Positions 61,257 to 64,000 of a DNA stretch of 64,000 nt are shown here, in pieces. The stretch covers positions 10,075-74,074 of the forward strand of contig JBMNHZ010000005.1 in the NCBI GenBank assembly GCA_050950645.1, in the 5' to 3' direction. Below the pieces are notes generated by a model, which saw nothing but the letters and a program-made list of their open reading frames with translations, was not told the origin of the DNA and did not search any database. How positions within the stretch are numbered: the first letter of the stretch is position 1; every line of letters begins with the position of its first letter. The position numbers and the translations under genes are program-made. This DNA comes from BRH-c25 sp012519325 (GTDB lineage Bacteria; Bacillota; Clostridia; Lutisporales; Lutisporaceae).

Positions 61257-61981
61257 TTGAAAAAATATGACATAGGGATGGGATTAATTGTAGCAGTTTT
61301 ATGGGGATTAAACTAGGTATGCCTGCGGGACTTTCATCTTTAGTACATCAGTCCCAAACCTTTTTTACTTTAGTTTTTGCAGCTCTGATTCTGGGAGAAC
61401 GATGGGAATGGAATCATATAGTAGGTCTTATAATAGCTGCAGGAGGCATGGTTATGGTAGGCTTACAGCAAGGAGGCAGTATGACAGCAGTTGGATTTTG
61501 GTTAACTTTGTGTGCATCTGCCAGCTTCGGGGTTTCAAATGTAATTATGCGACGTGCAACAAAAGCCACAGCTCCTTTTTCCATGGTATCTTTAGTGGTA
61601 TGGGCAGGTGCAGTTGCAATCCTGCCACTTGGTATTCTCTCCTTATACTTTGAAGGGCTTGCTGCATGGAAGGCGGCCTGGGATTCTTTGAATTGGGTAA
61701 CATTAGCTACAATAATTTACTTGGCATATTTTGCAACATTAGGTGGCTATGGGCTATGGGGGAGATTACTTTCGCGTTATCCTGCAGGTGCAGTTGCTCC
61801 TTTTGCATTATTAGTTCCGGTAATAGGTATGAGCAGCGCTGTCTTGTTCTTAAATGAGACATTTTCTATGTGGCAGATTATCGGAGCTTTTTTGGTAATG
61901 TTAGGTTTGGCAGTCAATATTTTTGGAGGAAGACTAAAGGAAATGCAAAATAAAGAGAGGGTTGGAAAGATAAGAGGATAG
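61257..61981 (+). pseudogene. EamA/DMT transporter with N-terminal deletion and frameshift
   Basis: A good GGAGGTG site and TTG start open the frame MKKYDIGMGLIVAVLWGLN, which stops after 19 codons at TAG. From 61301 a different frame continues the transporter (GIKLGMPAGLSSLVHQSQTF, LGERWEWNHIVGL, then a complete second EamA repeat) to 61981. The conserved first helices after WGLN are missing, so about 60 residues were lost and the join is out of frame. The surviving frame has a possible but unsupported start at 61301, so a functional short protein is unlikely. Such transporters export amino acids or other metabolites. Confidence 0.85.
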
Positions 61982-62027
61982 AATGCGCGGTGGTGGCCTT
62001 AATGTTTTTTGGAGCCTTCCCTAGTAC

Positions 62028-63392
62028 TTACAATTCTCTAGGTTTTAGAAATCCGTAACATTCCCATATACCCTTGTTATATATAAATATAATATAATCG
62101 TTAATAGTAATGGATTGGCCATCAATTTTAAAATCACCTGCAATCTCAAAGACTACGGCTTTCAATACACCATCTTGTTTACCTATATAAAGTATATTTT
62201 CTTTGGAAGGACTATAGGTGATTTTCAGGCCTACAAGGATCTGGCCTTTTATCATTCTGCCCGATTTTATCATATCGGCTAAAAAGGGTGAATTGCGATT
62301 AATATGGTATTTATAGGCACTTGCTGAATTATATATATTGCCCTTATGAAAATTGTTTATAAAATCCCGTTCAGCTTTTAGCGCTTTTGCATCTTCTTTT
62401 ACATTACCGGATGTATTCATGTGAAGAAAATGAACTTCTGCAAGTGCTTCGCTCTCAAGTATATCTGAGTTTTCGAATCTATCGTGAATATCTTTTTCAG
62501 CATCATAGATTATTCCTATAAAGGCTTCGTCTTGTAATAGATTTTTGAAGGCTTCTTCAGTTAGTGCTTTTTCTATATATGATTTATCCAGGGAAACAGC
62601 TTTTTTTAAATATGGACAGTAGTCTTTGGTATTTTCTGTTTTAACTAACGATAAGCTCATATAGTAATTTGCAGCTGCATGGTCAGGGTCTATCTCCAAC
62701 CCCAGTCCAAGGGCTTTTATGGCTTCGTCGTATCTGGATAATTGGTAGAGGGAATATCCTTTGTTTATGTAAACATATTCCATGTAGGCATATTTATCGT
62801 AAGCATTGAAATAGATAGCTAAATCATAATAAACAATAGCATTTTCATACAATCCTTGATAGTAATAAGTATCACCTATGCATACATTAGTAGTAGTATC
62901 AGATGGATTGAGCTCTAAAGCTTTGTAATAGCATTCCATGGCTTCGGAATATCTTTTGAGGATGAATAAGGAACTCCCTTTACTTTGATAGGCATCTCTA
63001 TAATCCAGGTCAATTTTTATTGCTTCATTAAACATTTTTATTGCTTCATCATATTTGAAAAGAAAATATAATGCCGAACCCTTGTAATAATATGCATAAG
63101 CGTTGGCAGGCTCCAATTTTATAACAGCATCATAGTTTACAATGGCTTCCTCATATTTTTTCTGGTAATAATAAATATCGCCCAAGCCCAAGTATGCACG
63201 TGCATACGTAGGATCCAGTTCAATTGCCTTTTCATAATTATTGATAGCTTCTGAATAATTTGACTCATCGAAGAAGGTAAGTCCAATATTATAGTAGTCT
63301 TCGGCGGTTAGCACTTCTGCTGCAAATATGTTTACTGAAGACAAAAACATCATCATTAGGATAAGCGGCAGAATAAAACGAGCTTCTTTCAT
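62028..63392 (-). CDS. Secreted or membrane-anchored TPR protein
   Basis: 454 residues with an N-terminal signal or anchor (FILPLILMMMFLSSVNIFAA) and about seven tetratricopeptide repeats (residues about 30-265; units such as YSEAINNYEKAIELDPTYAR and YEEAIVNYDAVIKLEPANAY). The C-terminal 190 residues form a domain of unknown type ending in short beta strands (SITINDYIIFIYNKGIWECY). The ATG at 63392 has GGGAG eight bases upstream. It follows the trypsin-like protease gene after about 20 bases and may work with it. Confidence 0.85.
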   Translation of the reverse strand: MKEARFILPLILMMMFLSSVNIFAAEVLTAEDYYNIGLTFFDESNYSEAINNYEKAIELDPTYARAYLGLGDIYYYQKKYEEAIVNYDAVIKLEPANAYAYYYKGSALYFLFKYDEAIKMFNEAIKIDLDYRDAYQSKGSSLFILKRYSEAMECYYKALELNPSDTTTNVCIGDTYYYQGLYENAIVYYDLAIYFNAYDKYAYMEYVYINKGYSLYQLSRYDEAIKALGLGLEIDPDHAAANYYMSLSLVKTENTKDYCPYLKKAVSLDKSYIEKALTEEAFKNLLQDEAFIGIIYDAEKDIHDRFENSDILESEALAEVHFLHMNTSGNVKEDAKALKAERDFINNFHKGNIYNSASAYKYHINRNSPFLADMIKSGRMIKGQILVGLKITYSPSKENILYIGKQDGVLKAVVFEIAGDFKIDGQSITINDYIIFIYNKGIWECYGFLKPREL

Positions 63393-63410
63393 ATCCAAAT
63401 CTCCCTTATA

Positions 63411-64000
63411 TTATTTATACCAGGTAATATCAGGTTTATTGTTTTTATAGCCGTATTTCAACTTTACTTTATATATTTCCCACATCTTTGTGTTTGGATT
63501 GTAATAGGCTTCTTGGTTGGTATAGCCTTGGGGTCGTGTATAGAACGACCAATAAAGTGCCACATGGACATAAATATCCTTATGAGGATCAATGGCTTTT
63601 ACTTTTGAGTAAATTTCATCAATCCATTTCTCAACTTCCTTCTTGTTTCCTTCAAGCTCAGCCAGTAAAATTTCCGCATACTTTGAGCTGTTCAGGTCGA
63701 GGTATACACCCACAACATCGGGCTGATTACCGGAGTCAATTATTACAATATTTGTGAAGCTGAAGGTATAATCACCGCTTTTTTTATCAGGATAGTTAAA
63801 AAATATATATTTTTCTAGCTGGGCATAATTCATGGATGGATATACTTTCTTGACGATATCAGGCAATTTCTTTATACTCGCAGAAGCAAGCATTGGTTTC
63901 AATTCGTTTACCGGTATTGAATAATTAATATTCTGTGCATTTTCAATGTAGGAATAGTTTATTCCTACAACATCACCATACATATTAATTAACGGCCCGC
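63411..64000 (-). CDS. Trypsin-like (HtrA-type) serine protease, C-terminal part, cut by window edge
   Basis: The visible 196 residues begin GPLINMYGDVVGINYSYIEN, the segment that normally follows the catalytic GNSG of S1C proteases, then NINYSIPVNELKPML, the usual end of that domain. A further 140 residues (VKKVYPSMNYAQLEKYIFFN, DIYVHVALYWSF, YYNPNTKMWEIYKVK) form an extra domain without a recognised family. The catalytic residues lie beyond the window. Confidence 0.75.
   Translation of the reverse strand, partial: GPLINMYGDVVGINYSYIENAQNINYSIPVNELKPMLASASIKKLPDIVKKVYPSMNYAQLEKYIFFNYPDKKSGDYTFSFTNIVIIDSGNQPDVVGVYLDLNSSKYAEILLAELEGNKKEVEKWIDEIYSKVKAIDPHKDIYVHVALYWSFYTRPQGYTNQEAYYNPNTKMWEIYKVKLKYGYKNNKPDITWYK

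Noticed and set aside
1..64000. CRISPR arrays, rRNA genes, prophage or complete insertion sequences
   Set aside because: No spaced direct-repeat array, rRNA sequence, integrase, transposase or phage structural gene was seen.

Overview
The window is the replication-origin region of a low-GC Firmicute of the class Clostridia. The evidence is the gene order gyrA-gyrB-remB-recF-rlbA-dnaN-dnaA | rpmH-rnpA-yidD-yidC-jag-mnmE-mnmG-rsmG-noc-parA-parB, the Clostridia-type neighbours (DUF4446, DUF951, DUF2089, DUF5711, YkuS-like) and spore-linked families (YyaC, LonC). An anaerobic spore former is likely, but the species cannot be named from this sequence.

Layout. 1-6672 (minus strand) holds the initiation and gyrase block reading away from oriC. 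6673-7348 is oriC, with six DnaA-box matches and a perfect sigmaA-type promoter into the rpmH operon. 7349-9672 is the L34/RNase P/YidC/Jag operon. 9819-11738 is a decayed island: a tryptophanase/tyrosine phenol-lyase pseudogene fused by deletion to the tail of a sodium:neurotransmitter-symporter-type transporter, with a frameshifted YheO-type regulator diverging from it. 11943-19202 holds the tRNA-modification genes, rsmG, noc and parAB. 19376-20708 holds a phzF-like gene with a perfect parS site in its coding sequence, then a roughly 330-base, highly structured and probably non-coding RNA element, then a second perfect parS. 20709-28354 holds a diguanylate cyclase, yyaC, membrane proteins, a REP-like palindrome and a DUF2089/DUF4097 operon. 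28355-37610 carries yedF, DUF951, rpsF-ssb-rpsR, yybS-gdpP-rplI, lonC and dnaB. A second DnaA-box cluster follows dnaB. 38205-46987 has an FAD enzyme, purA, five tRNA genes (Lys, Glu, Val, Asp, Thr), an SdpR/SdpI-like pair, a glycerate kinase/hydroxyacid dehydrogenase pair, and convergent dnaD-dnaI. 47455-51507 has an M23 peptidase, an S8 protease, a FmdB-type zinc ribbon and a membrane-anchored metalloprotease-like protein. 51790-61178 is the WalRK locus (walR-walK-secreted protein-yycH-yycI-murA-walJ-htrA-rlmH). The end holds a deleted EamA pseudogene, a TPR protein and the C-terminal part of a trypsin-like protease.

How it works together. The core is chromosome replication (dnaA, dnaN, dnaB, dnaI, dnaD, gyrase, recF, ssb), segregation and nucleoid occlusion (parABS, noc), and cell-envelope homeostasis (WalRK with YycH/YycI/WalJ, MurA, M23 peptidase). 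Second-messenger enzymes (GdpP for c-di-AMP, a GGDEF protein for c-di-GMP) are also present.

The least ordinary items are the structured RNA element between the two parS sites (tentatively an orphan HEARO/IscB omega-RNA-like element), the DnaA-box cluster behind dnaB, the decayed tna-like island, the repeat-rich DUF2089 promoter region, and a small family of look-alike intrinsic terminators.
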